Assembly: GCF_012034935.1 (NCBI RefSeq)
Contig: NZ_JAATEN010000009.1
Location: 124,001 to 188,000, forward strand
Direction of reading: 5' to 3'
Length of the DNA: 64,000 nucleotides
Source: Streptomyces zingiberis
Lineage (GTDB): Bacteria > Actinomycetota > Actinomycetes > Streptomycetales > Streptomycetaceae
Part shown: piece by piece, positions 1-7,921 of the stretch
Position numbering within the stretch: the stretch's first letter is position 1
How the letters are laid out: the number at the start of each line of letters is the position of its first letter
The notes under the pieces: model-generated
What the model saw: only the letters and a program-made list of their open reading frames with translations
The model's database searches: none
What the model was told of the DNA's origin: nothing
Made by a program: the position numbers and the translations under genes

Positions 1-770
1 TCCGTGCGGTGGCGGGGGAGCGGTGGGCGCGCCGGGCCGCGCCGTTCCTCGTGCTCGCGCCCGCCGCGGTGTGGGCCGGGGTGTCCGCGGACGGATACTT
101 CGCGGCCGTCGCCGCCTGGTCCGTCGCCCTGTTCGCCCTGGCCTGCCGGCCCGGCGCCCGCCGCCCGCGGAGCACGGCGCTGGCGGCCGGCGTGCTGCTG
201 GGTGTCACCGTCCACCTCAGTTACGGGCTGGTGCTGATGGTGATCCCGGTCGTGGCCCTCCTGCTGTACGCCCGGACGGTCCGCCCGGTGCTGCCCGCGC
301 TGGCCGGGGGCGCCGCCGTCACCGCCGCCTTCACGGCCGCCGGATTCTGGTGGTTCGAGGGGTACGACCTCCTGGTCACCCGCTACTACCAGGGGGTGGC
401 CCGGATCCGCCCGTACGGCTACTGGATCTTCGGGAACCTCGCCAACGCCGTCATCACGGCCGGGCTCGCGGCCGTCGCCGGGCTGCGCCGCGCCCTCGCC
501 GCCCTGCCGGGAGGCATCCGCGCCCACCGGGCGGGCCGGCCGGGCGGCGCGGGCGGTGTGGTCCTGCTCGCCACGGCCGGGCTCTGCATGATCCTGGCGG
601 CCGACCTCTCCGGGATGAGCAAGGCCGAGACGGAGCGCATCTGGCTCCCGTTCACGCTCTGGCTGCTGCCCGCGGCGGCCCTCCTGCCGGCCCGCTCCCA
701 CCGCCGGTGGCTGCTCCTTCAGGCGGTGACGGCGCTCCTCGTCAACCACTTCCTGTTCACCGGGTGGTGA
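1..770 (+). CDS. integral membrane protein, 3' part (5' end outside window)
   Basis: The reading frame is open to the left edge, so this is the C-terminal part of a larger protein. The visible 255 or so residues hold about six hydrophobic segments separated by short Arg-rich loops, and the protein ends in a hydrophobic stretch. Its composition and spacing resemble the multi-spanning glycosyltransferase-like membrane proteins of actinobacteria, but no catalytic motif is visible in this part, so no reaction is assigned. The GTG at 9 is probably internal rather than a start. A different gene begins 124 bases after the stop, so this is the last gene of its unit. Confidence 0.6.
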   Translation, partial: RAVAGERWARRAAPFLVLAPAAVWAGVSADGYFAAVAAWSVALFALACRPGARRPRSTALAAGVLLGVTVHLSYGLVLMVIPVVALLLYARTVRPVLPALAGGAAVTAAFTAAGFWWFEGYDLLVTRYYQGVARIRPYGYWIFGNLANAVITAGLAAVAGLRRALAALPGGIRAHRAGRPGGAGGVVLLATAGLCMILAADLSGMSKAETERIWLPFTLWLLPAAALLPARSHRRWLLLQAVTALLVNHFLFTGW

Positions 771-894
771 CACCACGTCGTCCATGCGCTGACCGGGGTC
801 CCTCCTGCGGGGGACCTTCGGGCCGTCGCCGTTTCGCCCACGAACCGAGCGGAAAGCGACGGGTTGTCACATTCCTCGCAGAACAGGAGTTGCC

Positions 895-1296
895 ATGTTC
901 AACTCGCTCAAGTCCCGCGGCGCGGGGCTCGCGGCCGGTGCGGCGGCTTCGGCCCTCCTCGTCGGCGGCTCGCTCCTCGGCGCGGCGCCCGTGCAGGCCG
1001 ACCCCCACCACCCGGAGGAGCCGGTGGGGAAGGTCACGGCGAGCGTCCTCAACCACCGTCAGTACCCCAGCACCGACTCCTCGGTGGTGGGCCAGAGCGA
1101 CCGCGGTGACCACATCCCCATCAAGTGCAAGGTCCGTGCCCAGCTGATCGAGGGCGACCCGATCTGGTACCTGGCGCGCCACGGGGAGTTCTGGGTGAGC
1201 GGACGCTATGTCGAGGTGCGGGCGAAGGTGAAGTGGTGCAAGGACGTCCACCACGGGCCGCCCGCGGAGAAGGAGACCGGCACCGCGAAGGGCTGA
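895..1296 (+). CDS. small secreted SH3-like protein
   Basis: A 133-residue protein. The first 36 residues form a signal peptide: a Lys/Arg start, a hydrophobic Ala/Leu-rich core, then an Ala-rich cleavage region near APVQA. The mature part of about 95 residues has the pattern of a bacterial SH3-like domain (a VLNHRQYPSTDSSVVG segment, later two Tyr/Trp-containing strands) and two Cys that could form a disulfide. Such domains usually bind cell-wall peptides. The C-terminus is charged and Pro-rich. The ATG is preceded by CAGGAG at a good distance. It stands alone, with a strong hairpin after it. The molecular target is unknown. Confidence 0.75.
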   Translation: MFNSLKSRGAGLAAGAAASALLVGGSLLGAAPVQADPHHPEEPVGKVTASVLNHRQYPSTDSSVVGQSDRGDHIPIKCKVRAQLIEGDPIWYLARHGEFWVSGRYVEVRAKVKWCKDVHHGPPAEKETGTAKG

Positions 1297-1338
1297 CCCG
1301 GCCGGCCCCGGGCGGCCGGACGCACCGAATGTGAGGAA

Positions 1339-1378
1339 GGGCCCGGCCGCGGCGGGAACACGCGCCGCGGCCGGGCCC
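1339..1378 (+). terminator. strong GC hairpin after the SH3-like gene
   Basis: A perfect 16-bp stem (1339-1354 with 1363-1378) closes an 8-base loop, about 40 bases after the stop codon of the upstream gene. There is no U-run, as is usual in Streptomyces. It probably ends transcription and insulates the downstream riboswitch. Confidence 0.7.
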
Positions 1379-1487
1379 GTGCCCGTCCCGCCCCGTGCTC
1401 CCCGCCGGTCCTCTCCCCGTGTCCCCCGGCGCCCGGCGGACCGCCCGGGCCGGGTTGTCCTCGCCGTGCGCCCCGCACTACTGTCGC

Positions 1488-1660
1488 AGGGCCTTGGTGC
1501 ACGGGAAACCGGTGAAAAGCCGGTGCGGCCCTCGCCACTGTGATCGGGAAGTCCGGTTCCACCCCTCGGGGAGCCACTGGGACGCCGCGGAGCTCCGCGG
1601 CGCCCGGGAAGGCGGAGTCCGGGCGGCATGACCCGTCAGCCAGGAGACCGGCCAGGGCGT
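1488..1660 (+). promoter_or_regulatory. cobalamin riboswitch upstream of cbiM
   Basis: The leader contains the ordered landmarks of the cobalamin aptamer: a GGTGCACGGGAAACCGGTG-like segment at about 1496, then GCCACTGTGA near 1535, a GAGCCACTGGG segment near 1570, and the B12 box AGCCAGGAGACC at 1639-1650. It ends about 40 bases before the cbiM start. By family knowledge, high adenosylcobalamin represses the downstream genes, here cobalt uptake. The exact ends are estimated from the motifs. Confidence 0.92.
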
Positions 1661-1699
1661 GTCGTCCATCCACGAGGTGCTGGAGAGGTCCGCTTTCCC

Positions 1700-2404
1700 A
1701 TGCATATAGCCGAGGGCTTTCTGCCCCCCTGGCACGCCGCCGCCTGGACCGCGGCAGCCGCCCCCTTCGTCGTCCACGGCGCGCGGTCGCTGACCCGCCT
1801 GGTCCGCGAACACCCCGGGAACACCCTGCTGCTGGGGGCCTCCGGGGCCTTCACCTTCGTCCTGTCCGCGCTGAAGATCCCGTCCGTGACGGGCAGTTGC
1901 TCCCACCCCACCGGTACCGGGCTCGGGACGGTGCTCTTCCGGCCACCGGTCATGGCGGTGCTGTCCACGATCACCTTGCTCTTCCAGGCCCTGCTGCTGG
2001 CGCACGGCGGGCTGACCACGCTGGGCGCCAACGTCTTCTCGATGGCGGTGGCCGGGCCCTGGGCCGGGTACGGGGCCTACCGGCTGCTGCGGCGCCTGGG
2101 CGCCCCGCTCACCGCGGCCGTCTTCACCGCCGCCTTCACCGCGGACCTCGTCACCTACTGCGTCACCAGCGTCCAGCTGGCCCTGGCGTTCCCCGACCCG
2201 GCCGGCGGATTCCCCGCCGCGCTCGCCAAGTTCGGTTCCGTCTTCGCCGTGACCCAGCTCCCGCTGGCCGTCGCCGAGGGCGTGCTCACCGTGCTGGTGA
2301 TCCGGCTGCTGACGCAGGCCGACCGGCCGGCGCTGGCCCGCCTCGGCCTGTTCACCGCGCCCTCCGGGAAGGACGGACGGTCCCCGGAGGAGGTGGCCCG
2401 GTGA
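1700..2404 (+). CDS. cbiM: energy-coupling factor cobalt transporter, substrate-binding CbiM
   Basis: A 234-residue membrane protein that captures Co2+ for the CbiMNQO importer. It starts with Met-His-Ile-Ala-Glu-Gly-Phe-Leu-Pro. In this family Met1 and His2 themselves bind the metal, so the ATG at 1700 is the start even though the frame is open further upstream. A conserved [13 protein letters not shown] segment near residue 55 carries further conserved residues. About six hydrophobic segments follow. A GGAGAGG site lies 11 bases upstream. The stop overlaps the cbiN start by 4 bases. The riboswitch just upstream predicts repression by cobalamin. Confidence 0.95.
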   Translation: MHIAEGFLPPWHAAAWTAAAAPFVVHGARSLTRLVREHPGNTLLLGASGAFTFVLSALKIPSVTGSCSHPTGTGLGTVLFRPPVMAVLSTITLLFQALLLAHGGLTTLGANVFSMAVAGPWAGYGAYRLLRRLGAPLTAAVFTAAFTADLVTYCVTSVQLALAFPDPAGGFPAALAKFGSVFAVTQLPLAVAEGVLTVLVIRLLTQADRPALARLGLFTAPSGKDGRSPEEVAR

Positions 2405-2994
2405 GCCGGCACACCCGGATCAACCTGCTGCTGCTCGCCGTCGTCGTGGCGCTCGCGGCCCTGCCGCTGGTGCTGGGCGCCCGCGGGGACGCGGCCGAGC
2501 CGTTCACCGGCACCGACGCGCAGGCCGAGGACGCCATCGGGGAACTGGCCCCCGGCTACGAGCCGTGGTTCGCCCCGCTCTACGAGCCCCCGTCCACCGA
2601 GGTGGAGTCGGGCCTCTTCGCCCTGCAGGCCGCCATCGGCGCCGGCGTGCTGGCCTACTGCCTCGGCCTGCGCCGGGGCCGGCGCCAGGGCGAGGAGCGG
2701 GCCGCGGCCGCCCGCACCGGCGCAGACCCGGCCGGGGACATCCCGGGGGAACGGGAGGACGGCCCCTGGGAGGAGGGGCCGCCGGACGCGGCCGTCCCCA
2801 CGCGCGGCCCGGACCGCCCGGGCAGCACCCCCGGCACCCCCGGCACCCCTGGCACCCCCGGCCCGGACGAGGCCGCCGCCCCCGCCGGAGCCGGTGGGCG
2901 TCCCGCCCCCGACGGGGTCCCGACCGGCCGGGAGGGCCCGCCCGGCGGGCGGGAATCCGGCCGGGACGGGCCCGGCGCGCACCGGTCCGCGTGA
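2401..2994 (+). CDS. cbiN: cobalt transport accessory protein CbiN with a long low-complexity tail
   Basis: A 197-residue protein starting at a GTG that overlaps the cbiM stop (GTGA). Residues 1-95 or so are a normal CbiN: an N-terminal membrane helix, an extracytoplasmic loop with the [12 protein letters not shown] and PGYEPWF segments, and a second helix. The family is usually about 90-110 residues long. Here it is followed by about 100 extra residues rich in Gly, Pro, Ala, Glu and Arg, including a short Gly-Thr-Pro repeat. The tail faces the cytosol by topology. It may simply be tolerated repeat expansion. CbiN activates CbiM in the complete importer. Confidence 0.88.
   Translation: MSRHTRINLLLLAVVVALAALPLVLGARGDAAEPFTGTDAQAEDAIGELAPGYEPWFAPLYEPPSTEVESGLFALQAAIGAGVLAYCLGLRRGRRQGEERAAAARTGADPAGDIPGEREDGPWEEGPPDAAVPTRGPDRPGSTPGTPGTPGTPGPDEAAAPAGAGGRPAPDGVPTGREGPPGGRESGRDGPGAHRSA
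2833..2859 (+). repeat. 9-bp tandem repeat inside cbiN
   Basis: Three tandem copies of a GGCACCCCY-type 9-mer encode Gly-Thr-Pro repeats in the extra C-terminal tail of CbiN. A partial copy precedes it. The unit length keeps the frame, so copy-number change would lengthen or shorten the tail without breaking the gene. Confidence 0.8.
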
Positions 2995-2998
2995 GCGG

Positions 2999-3748
2999 GT
3001 GCTCCCGATCGACGCGGCGGCGCACAGCAATCGCTGGCGCCGCCGCCACCCCCTGGACAAGGCGGTCCTCGCGCTGGGGCTGACCGCTCTGGCCGTGTCC
3101 CTGCCCGCCTGGCCGGGCGCGCCGCTCGTCGCCCTCGCGGCGCTGACGGCGCTCCTCGGGCCGGCGCGGGTGGAGCCGCGGCGGCTCTGGCGCGCCTACC
3201 GGGTGCCGCTCGGCTTCTGCCTCACCGGGGCGCTGCCGCTCCTCGTCCAGCTGGGCGGGGACGGCGCGCCGCCCGGCCTGGCCCCCGGTGGCCCGGCCGA
3301 GGCCGCGCGGCTGCTGCTGCGCACCTCGGCCGCCTCCCTCGGGCTGCTGCTGTTCGCGTTCACCACACCGCTGTCGGACGTCCTGCCGCGCCTCACCCGC
3401 GTGGGGGTACCGCCCGCGGTGACCGATGTGGCCCTGGTGACCTACCGCTTCACGTTCCTGCTCCTGGACACCCTCGCCCGGGTGCGGCAGGCGCAGGCGG
3501 CCCGGCTGGGCCACACCACCCGCGCCGCCACCTGGCGCTCCCTGGCCGGGCAGGGAGCCACGGTGTTCCTGCGCGCCTTCGCCCGCGCCGCCCGGATGCA
3601 GGCGGGGCTCGCGGGCCGGGGCTACGACGGCACCCTGCGGGTGCTGGTCTCCGGCGCCCCGGTGTCCCGCCCCTTCCTGGCCGGCTCCCTGCTGCTGCTC
3701 GCGGCCCTCGCCGCGGCCACCCTCGTTCTGGAAAGGCTGCTGCCGTGA
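2999..3748 (+). CDS. cbiQ: energy-coupling factor transmembrane protein CbiQ
   Basis: A 249-residue transmembrane scaffold (T component) that links CbiM to the ATPase. I chose the GTG at 2999, which gives an N-terminus LPIDAAAHSNRWRRRHPLDK typical of CbiQ and leaves a 4-base gap after cbiN. The upstream in-frame extension would overlap cbiN and looks non-coding. Several hydrophobic segments span residues 25-150. The cytosolic coupling segment with AARLGHTTRAATWRSL near residue 165 and the ARAARMQAGLAGRGYDG motif near residue 200 are the ATPase-contacting helices. The stop overlaps the cbiO start by 4 bases. Confidence 0.93.
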   Translation: MLPIDAAAHSNRWRRRHPLDKAVLALGLTALAVSLPAWPGAPLVALAALTALLGPARVEPRRLWRAYRVPLGFCLTGALPLLVQLGGDGAPPGLAPGGPAEAARLLLRTSAASLGLLLFAFTTPLSDVLPRLTRVGVPPAVTDVALVTYRFTFLLLDTLARVRQAQAARLGHTTRAATWRSLAGQGATVFLRAFARAARMQAGLAGRGYDGTLRVLVSGAPVSRPFLAGSLLLLAALAAATLVLERLLP

Positions 3749-4815
3749 CCTGCGAACCACCCGGCCGCGATCCGGAGCCGGCCGCCCGGGCCGCCGGAGG
3801 CCCCGCCGGCACCGGCCTCCCGCCGGTGGTCGAACTCGCCCGCGCCGCGTACGCCTACGCGGACGGCCCGCCCGTGCTCAGCGGTGTCACCTTCGCCGTC
3901 CACCCCGGCCGGTCCCTGGCGCTGCTCGGGCGCAACGGCAGCGGCAAGACCACACTGCTGCGGCTGCTCAGCGGCGGTCTGCGCCCCTCGGCGGGGGAAC
4001 TCCGGCTCGACGGGCGGCCCGTGGGCGGCGGCCGGGCCGAGCTGACGCGGCTGCGCACCTCCGTCCAGCTCGTCCTCCAGGACCCCGACGACCAGCTGTT
4101 CGCCGCCTCCGTCGGCCAGGACGTCTCCTTCGGCCCGCTCAACCTCGGCCTGCCCCCGGAGGAGGTGGACCGGCGGGTCGCCGAGTCCCTGGCGGCGCTG
4201 GAGATCGCGGCGCTCCGCGACCGCCCCACCCACCTGCTCTCCTACGGGCAGCGGAAACGGGCCGCCATCGCCGGGGCCGTGGCGATGCGCCCCCGGGTGC
4301 TCCTGCTGGACGAGCCGACGGCCGGTCTCGACCCGCGCGGCCGTGAACGGCTGCTGGCGGTGCTGGACCGGCTGCGGGCGACCGGGACCACCGTGGTGAT
4401 GGCCACGCACGACGTGGACCTCGCGCTGCGCTGGGCCGACGAGGCGGCGCTCCTCACCCCGCGGGGCCCGCGCACCGGCCCCGCCGCCGGGATGCTCGCC
4501 GACCCCGCGCTGCTGTCCGCCGCCGGGCTCGGCCCCACCTGGGGGCACGCGGCGGCCCGGGTCCTGCGCGCGCACGGGCTGCTCGACGGCGGGGTCACCG
4601 GGCCGTCCTTCCCGCGGACCCCGGAGGAACTCCTGGCCTGGGCCGGTGGAGCCGGCGGCGGGGACACCGGGGCGCGGCACCACGGCGATGCCGGCGACAC
4701 CGCCGGCACCCGAGGTGCAGGGGACACGGGAGGCGCCGAGGACTCGGGAGACGCGGCGGGAGGCGCCGAGGGCACCGGCGGCGCCGGGGATGCCCGGGGA
4801 AGCGGGGGTGCCTGA
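3745..4815 (+). CDS. cbiO: cobalt importer ATPase CbiO with a Gly/Ala/Asp-rich tail
   Basis: A 356-residue ABC ATPase that powers cobalt import. It has Walker A GRNGSGKTT (about 62-70), a Q-loop Gln near 112, the signature LSYGQRKR (165-172), Walker B VLLLDE (185-190) followed by a PTAGLDP D-loop, and a switch His in MATHDVDLAL. The GTG start overlaps the cbiQ stop. ECF ATPases are usually about 270-290 residues. The last 55 or so residues here are a low-complexity Gly/Ala/Thr/Asp/Glu tail encoded by imperfect GGC/GAC repeats, much like the tail on CbiN in the same operon. The first 25 residues are also low-complexity. Confidence 0.93.
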   Translation: MTCEPPGRDPEPAARAAGGPAGTGLPPVVELARAAYAYADGPPVLSGVTFAVHPGRSLALLGRNGSGKTTLLRLLSGGLRPSAGELRLDGRPVGGGRAELTRLRTSVQLVLQDPDDQLFAASVGQDVSFGPLNLGLPPEEVDRRVAESLAALEIAALRDRPTHLLSYGQRKRAAIAGAVAMRPRVLLLDEPTAGLDPRGRERLLAVLDRLRATGTTVVMATHDVDLALRWADEAALLTPRGPRTGPAAGMLADPALLSAAGLGPTWGHAAARVLRAHGLLDGGVTGPSFPRTPEELLAWAGGAGGGDTGARHHGDAGDTAGTRGAGDTGGAEDSGDAAGGAEGTGGAGDARGSGGA

Positions 4816-4997
4816 GGAGACGGTGCCGGGAAGGCCAGGGAAGGCCCGGGAAACGCGCGGCGGGCGGCGGGCGGACCGCCCATGACGGCTCCGGGAACAC
4901 CCGGCCTGCCAACGGGACGCCCCCTGCCGCCCCGCCGCCGATCTCCCTAGCCTGGCGTGTACCTGATCACCCCTCACAGGACAGGCAGGTCACCGGC

Positions 4998-6059
4998 ATG
5001 CGCAGCATCCGCACCGTCACCGTCACTGTCACGGCGGCTCTCACCTCAGTCCTCCTTGCGTCCCTCCCGGCGGCCGCGGCCGCTGCCCCCGGAGGCGCCC
5101 CCTCCCCGGCAGCCGCCCCCTCCTACGCGGCCACCACCTCCGTCGGCCTGCACAACGCCTACGAGAAATCGGCCCACCAGTACTTCGCCGACGCCCTCGA
5201 CTCCGGTGCCGCCCTGCTCGAACTCGACGTCTGGACCAACGCCCTGGGCCGCGGCTGGCGCGTCTCCCACGAGAATCCGGTCGGCAACGACAACAACTGC
5301 GAGAACGCCTCCACCGCGGCCGAACTGCGCACCCGGCCCCGCAACCAGAGCCTCGCCGGCTGCCTCGCCGACATCCGCGCCTGGCACGACGCCCATCCGG
5401 GGCACCGCCCCGTGCTGCTCAAGATCGAGATGAAGGACGGCTTCGGCGCCGACCGGGGGATGGGCCCGGCAGAACTCGACACGCTCCTCGGCGAGAAGCT
5501 CGGCGACGCCCTCCTCCGCCCCGCCGAGGTCGCCGCCGGGCACGCCACCCTGGACGAGGCGGTGCGGGCCGGTGGCTGGCCCGGCCGCGACGAGCTCGCC
5601 GGCCGGTTCCTGGTGGAACTCATCCCCGGCACCGTCGAGGAGTCCAATCCCCTGGACACCCTCTGGACCGACCGTGAGTACGCCATCCACCTGCGCGATC
5701 TCGCCGCCGCCGGAACCCTGGGGCGGGCCGCCGCCTTCCCCGCCGTCCACCGTGCCGAGGCCGGTGACCCGCGCGAGCGCTACCGCGACGCCTCGCTGCG
5801 CCCCTGGTTCGTCGTCTTCGACGGTGACGCCTCCGCCTACGCCGGCGGCGCCATCGACACCGCCTGGTACGACCGGAACCACTATCTGCTGATCATGACC
5901 AGTGCGCACGCGGTGGCCCCCGCCATCGACGCGACGGCCCCGTCCGAGACGGAGGCCCGCGACCGGGTGGCCCTGCTCGCCGCGCGCCACGCCAGCGTCC
6001 TCACCTCCGACTGGCACCGGCTGCCGCAGGTCCTGTCCCAGGTGGTGCCGCGCGGCTGA
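4998..6059 (+). CDS. secreted Ca2+-dependent phosphoinositide-specific phospholipase C
   Basis: A 353-residue exported protein. A signal peptide (about residues 1-30, Ala-rich cleavage region) is followed by a short Pro/Ala linker and a catalytic domain of the bacterial Ca2+-dependent PI-PLC type. The first active-site His is in LHNAYEK (H52). The metal-binding acidic residues are in LELDVW (E75, D77). The second catalytic His is in SHENP (H91). Later segments, HRPVLLKIEMKD and the C-terminal LTSDWHRL, fit the barrel. It would cleave inositol phospholipids outside the cell. The gene is monocistronic, with a hairpin after it. Confidence 0.86.
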   Translation: MRSIRTVTVTVTAALTSVLLASLPAAAAAAPGGAPSPAAAPSYAATTSVGLHNAYEKSAHQYFADALDSGAALLELDVWTNALGRGWRVSHENPVGNDNNCENASTAAELRTRPRNQSLAGCLADIRAWHDAHPGHRPVLLKIEMKDGFGADRGMGPAELDTLLGEKLGDALLRPAEVAAGHATLDEAVRAGGWPGRDELAGRFLVELIPGTVEESNPLDTLWTDREYAIHLRDLAAAGTLGRAAAFPAVHRAEAGDPRERYRDASLRPWFVVFDGDASAYAGGAIDTAWYDRNHYLLIMTSAHAVAPAIDATAPSETEARDRVALLAARHASVLTSDWHRLPQVLSQVVPRG

Positions 6060-6115
6060 CCCTCCGGCGACCGCGCCGGACCGCGCCCGGAGCGCACGGC
6101 GCGGGCCCGCCTCAG

Positions 6116-6156
6116 CCCGCCGGTACGGCCGGATTCCCGGTGGCCGTACCGGCGGG
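6116..6156 (+). terminator. hairpin after the PI-PLC gene
   Basis: A perfect 15-bp stem (6116-6130 with 6142-6156) with an 11-base loop lies between the PI-PLC gene and the next small gene on the same strand, only 27 bases before the latter's start. It should separate the two transcripts. Confidence 0.65.
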
Positions 6157-6182
6157 ACGCGGTGGGCCGCACACTGGGTCCC

Positions 6183-6428
6183 ATGTGCCGCAGCATCAAG
6201 ACGCTCCGCCCTCCGTTCACCGAGGACGCCGGGGAGGACGAGATCCGTGCCGCCGCCCTCCAGTACGTCCGCAAGATCTCCGGCTTCCGCGCCCCGGCGG
6301 CCCACAACCGCGCGGCGTTCGACGAGGCCGTCGACGCGGTGGCCGCGGCCACCGCGGAACTCCTCGCCGGCCTGGAGGTCCGCGGCCGGTCCGGCGCCGG
6401 CGGCGGTACCGCCCCCGCACCGCGCTGA
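6183..6428 (+). CDS. DUF2277 family small protein
   Basis: An 81-residue protein starting MCRSIKTLRPP and carrying the conserved DEIRAAALQYVRKISGF and PAAHNRAAFDEAV segments of the DUF2277 family (small actinobacterial and proteobacterial proteins of unknown function). The ATG at 6183 is chosen because the family begins MCR-(S/N)-IK. The last 20 residues are a Gly/Pro tail. The N-terminal Cys and the Arg-rich first helix are family features whose role is not known. Confidence 0.85.
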   Translation: MCRSIKTLRPPFTEDAGEDEIRAAALQYVRKISGFRAPAAHNRAAFDEAVDAVAAATAELLAGLEVRGRSGAGGGTAPAPR

Positions 6429-6604
6429 CCGGCGCCCGGGCCCGGCGGTCCCTCCACCGGCCCGGTGACCACGTCCCCGCCCGCCGGCGACGGCCCCCGC
6501 CCCGCCGCGGGGGAGGCTCCCGCGGGGGACCCGGGGAGACATGTTCCGGCCGGGTTCCCCGTCGCGGCGGGACCGGATCCGTGTGCTCCTGAGACCATGG
6601 CCCC

Positions 6605-7672
6605 ATGGGTGTCGACGAGCTGGCCGAGGAGCTCTACGCGCTGTCACCGGGGGAGTTCACCGCGGCCCGGGACCGTGCGGCGGCCGCCGCGCCCCGCGGC
6701 GAGCGCGGGGCGATCCGGGCGCTGCGCCGGCCCTCCCTGGCCGCCTGGGCCGTGAATCTGCTCACCCGCGAGGACCGGTCGCGCGTCACGTCGCTGCTCC
6801 GGCTCGGGGAGGAACTGCGCGCCCTGCACCGGCGGCCGGCGGACGCCGGCCGGATGCGGGAGCTCGCCGGCCGGCGGCGGCAGCTGGTGGCCGCGCTGTC
6901 CCGGCGGGCCGGACAGCTCACCGCGGACGCCGGCCGCCCCGTCTCCGACGCCGTGCTCCGGGAGGTGGAGGACACCCTGCGGGCGGCCCTCGCCGATCCC
7001 GGAGCCGCGCGCGCCCTGGCCGCCGGGCGGCTGACCAAGGCGCTGCCCGCGCCCGCCGGCTTCGGCGCGGAGCCCGTCGCCCCCGAGGTCACCGGGGACG
7101 GGGAGGCCACCGTGCACGAGCTGCGTCCGCCGTCCCGCGAGGCGGCGCCCGGGCGGGCGCCCGCAGGCCGGGACGCCGGGCGCCGTTCCGGCGGTTCCGG
7201 CCGGAAGCGGGCGGAGGGCCGTGGGGGAGGAGCGGCGCCCGGGGCAGGAGAGGCGCGGCGGGCCTCGGTCACCGACCTCGGAGAGCACGCCCGGGCCCAG
7301 GAGCGGGCCGGGCGCGAGCGCCGGGAGCGGGCCCGCGGCGCCCGCGCCGCGGCCGAGGAGCTGGCCCGGGCCGCGGCCGACAGCGAGGACGGGGCCAGCT
7401 CCGCCGAACAGACGCTGGAGGAGGCGCGGGGGCGGCTGGAGCAGGCCCGGGCGGAGGTCAGCGGCCTCGCGGAGGAACTGCGCCGGGCGAAACGTTCGCT
7501 CTCCGCCGCGGAACGGGCCGAACGAGCGGCCCGGGCCCCCGCGGACCGCGCCCGGCAGGAGGCGGGACGGAACCGCCGCCGGGCCGAGGAGGCGCGGGCC
7601 GAGGCGGAACGACTCGCACGGGAGCGCCCGGGCGGGCGGCGCGGCGGACGCCGCCCGGGCACGTCCCCCTGA
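6605..7672 (+). CDS. hypothetical coiled-coil protein
   Basis: A 355-residue protein found in many Streptomyces but without a named function that I recognise. Residues 1-150 are a conserved helical region (AEELYALSPGEFTAARDR, LRRPSLAAWAVNLL, REVEDTLRAALADP). The middle is Gly/Arg-rich and probably disordered. Residues 220-340 are an almost uninterrupted Glu/Arg/Ala heptad pattern, a long coiled coil. There is no signal peptide or membrane segment, so it should be cytosolic. The ATG lies just after a CCATGGCCCC stretch without a clear ribosome site, so the start is moderately certain. It stands alone. Confidence 0.72.
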   Translation: MGVDELAEELYALSPGEFTAARDRAAAAAPRGERGAIRALRRPSLAAWAVNLLTREDRSRVTSLLRLGEELRALHRRPADAGRMRELAGRRRQLVAALSRRAGQLTADAGRPVSDAVLREVEDTLRAALADPGAARALAAGRLTKALPAPAGFGAEPVAPEVTGDGEATVHELRPPSREAAPGRAPAGRDAGRRSGGSGRKRAEGRGGGAAPGAGEARRASVTDLGEHARAQERAGRERRERARGARAAAEELARAAADSEDGASSAEQTLEEARGRLEQARAEVSGLAEELRRAKRSLSAAERAERAARAPADRARQEAGRNRRRAEEARAEAERLARERPGGRRGGRRPGTSP

Positions 7673-7921
7673 CGGCCCGCGCGGCGGACCGGGCGCCGGG
7701 GCCGGCGCGTCCGGCGGAGCGCGGCGCGTGATCACCCGTTTGACCACCGCGGCATCGCGCCCGGTGGTCCGCCGGGCCAGGATCGAGGTGGCGGGCGGCC
7801 CTCGCCGTTCCCGGAGCCGCGCGCCGCCCGGCGCACCCGCCCGCCGCGCACCCGGCCACCGGTGCCCGGCGCTCCACGGGCACCGGGCACCCCGTCCCGG
7901 TCCCGCCTCCGGAGGCAGCTC

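Noticed and set aside
1628..1699. Upstream extension of cbiM
   Set aside because: It would place coding sequence in the riboswitch and remove the metal-binding N-terminal Met-His.
2815..2862. Tandem repeats in cbiN considered as a mobile-element end or att site
   Set aside because: They are in frame, encode Gly-Thr-Pro and no recombinase or second copy is near.
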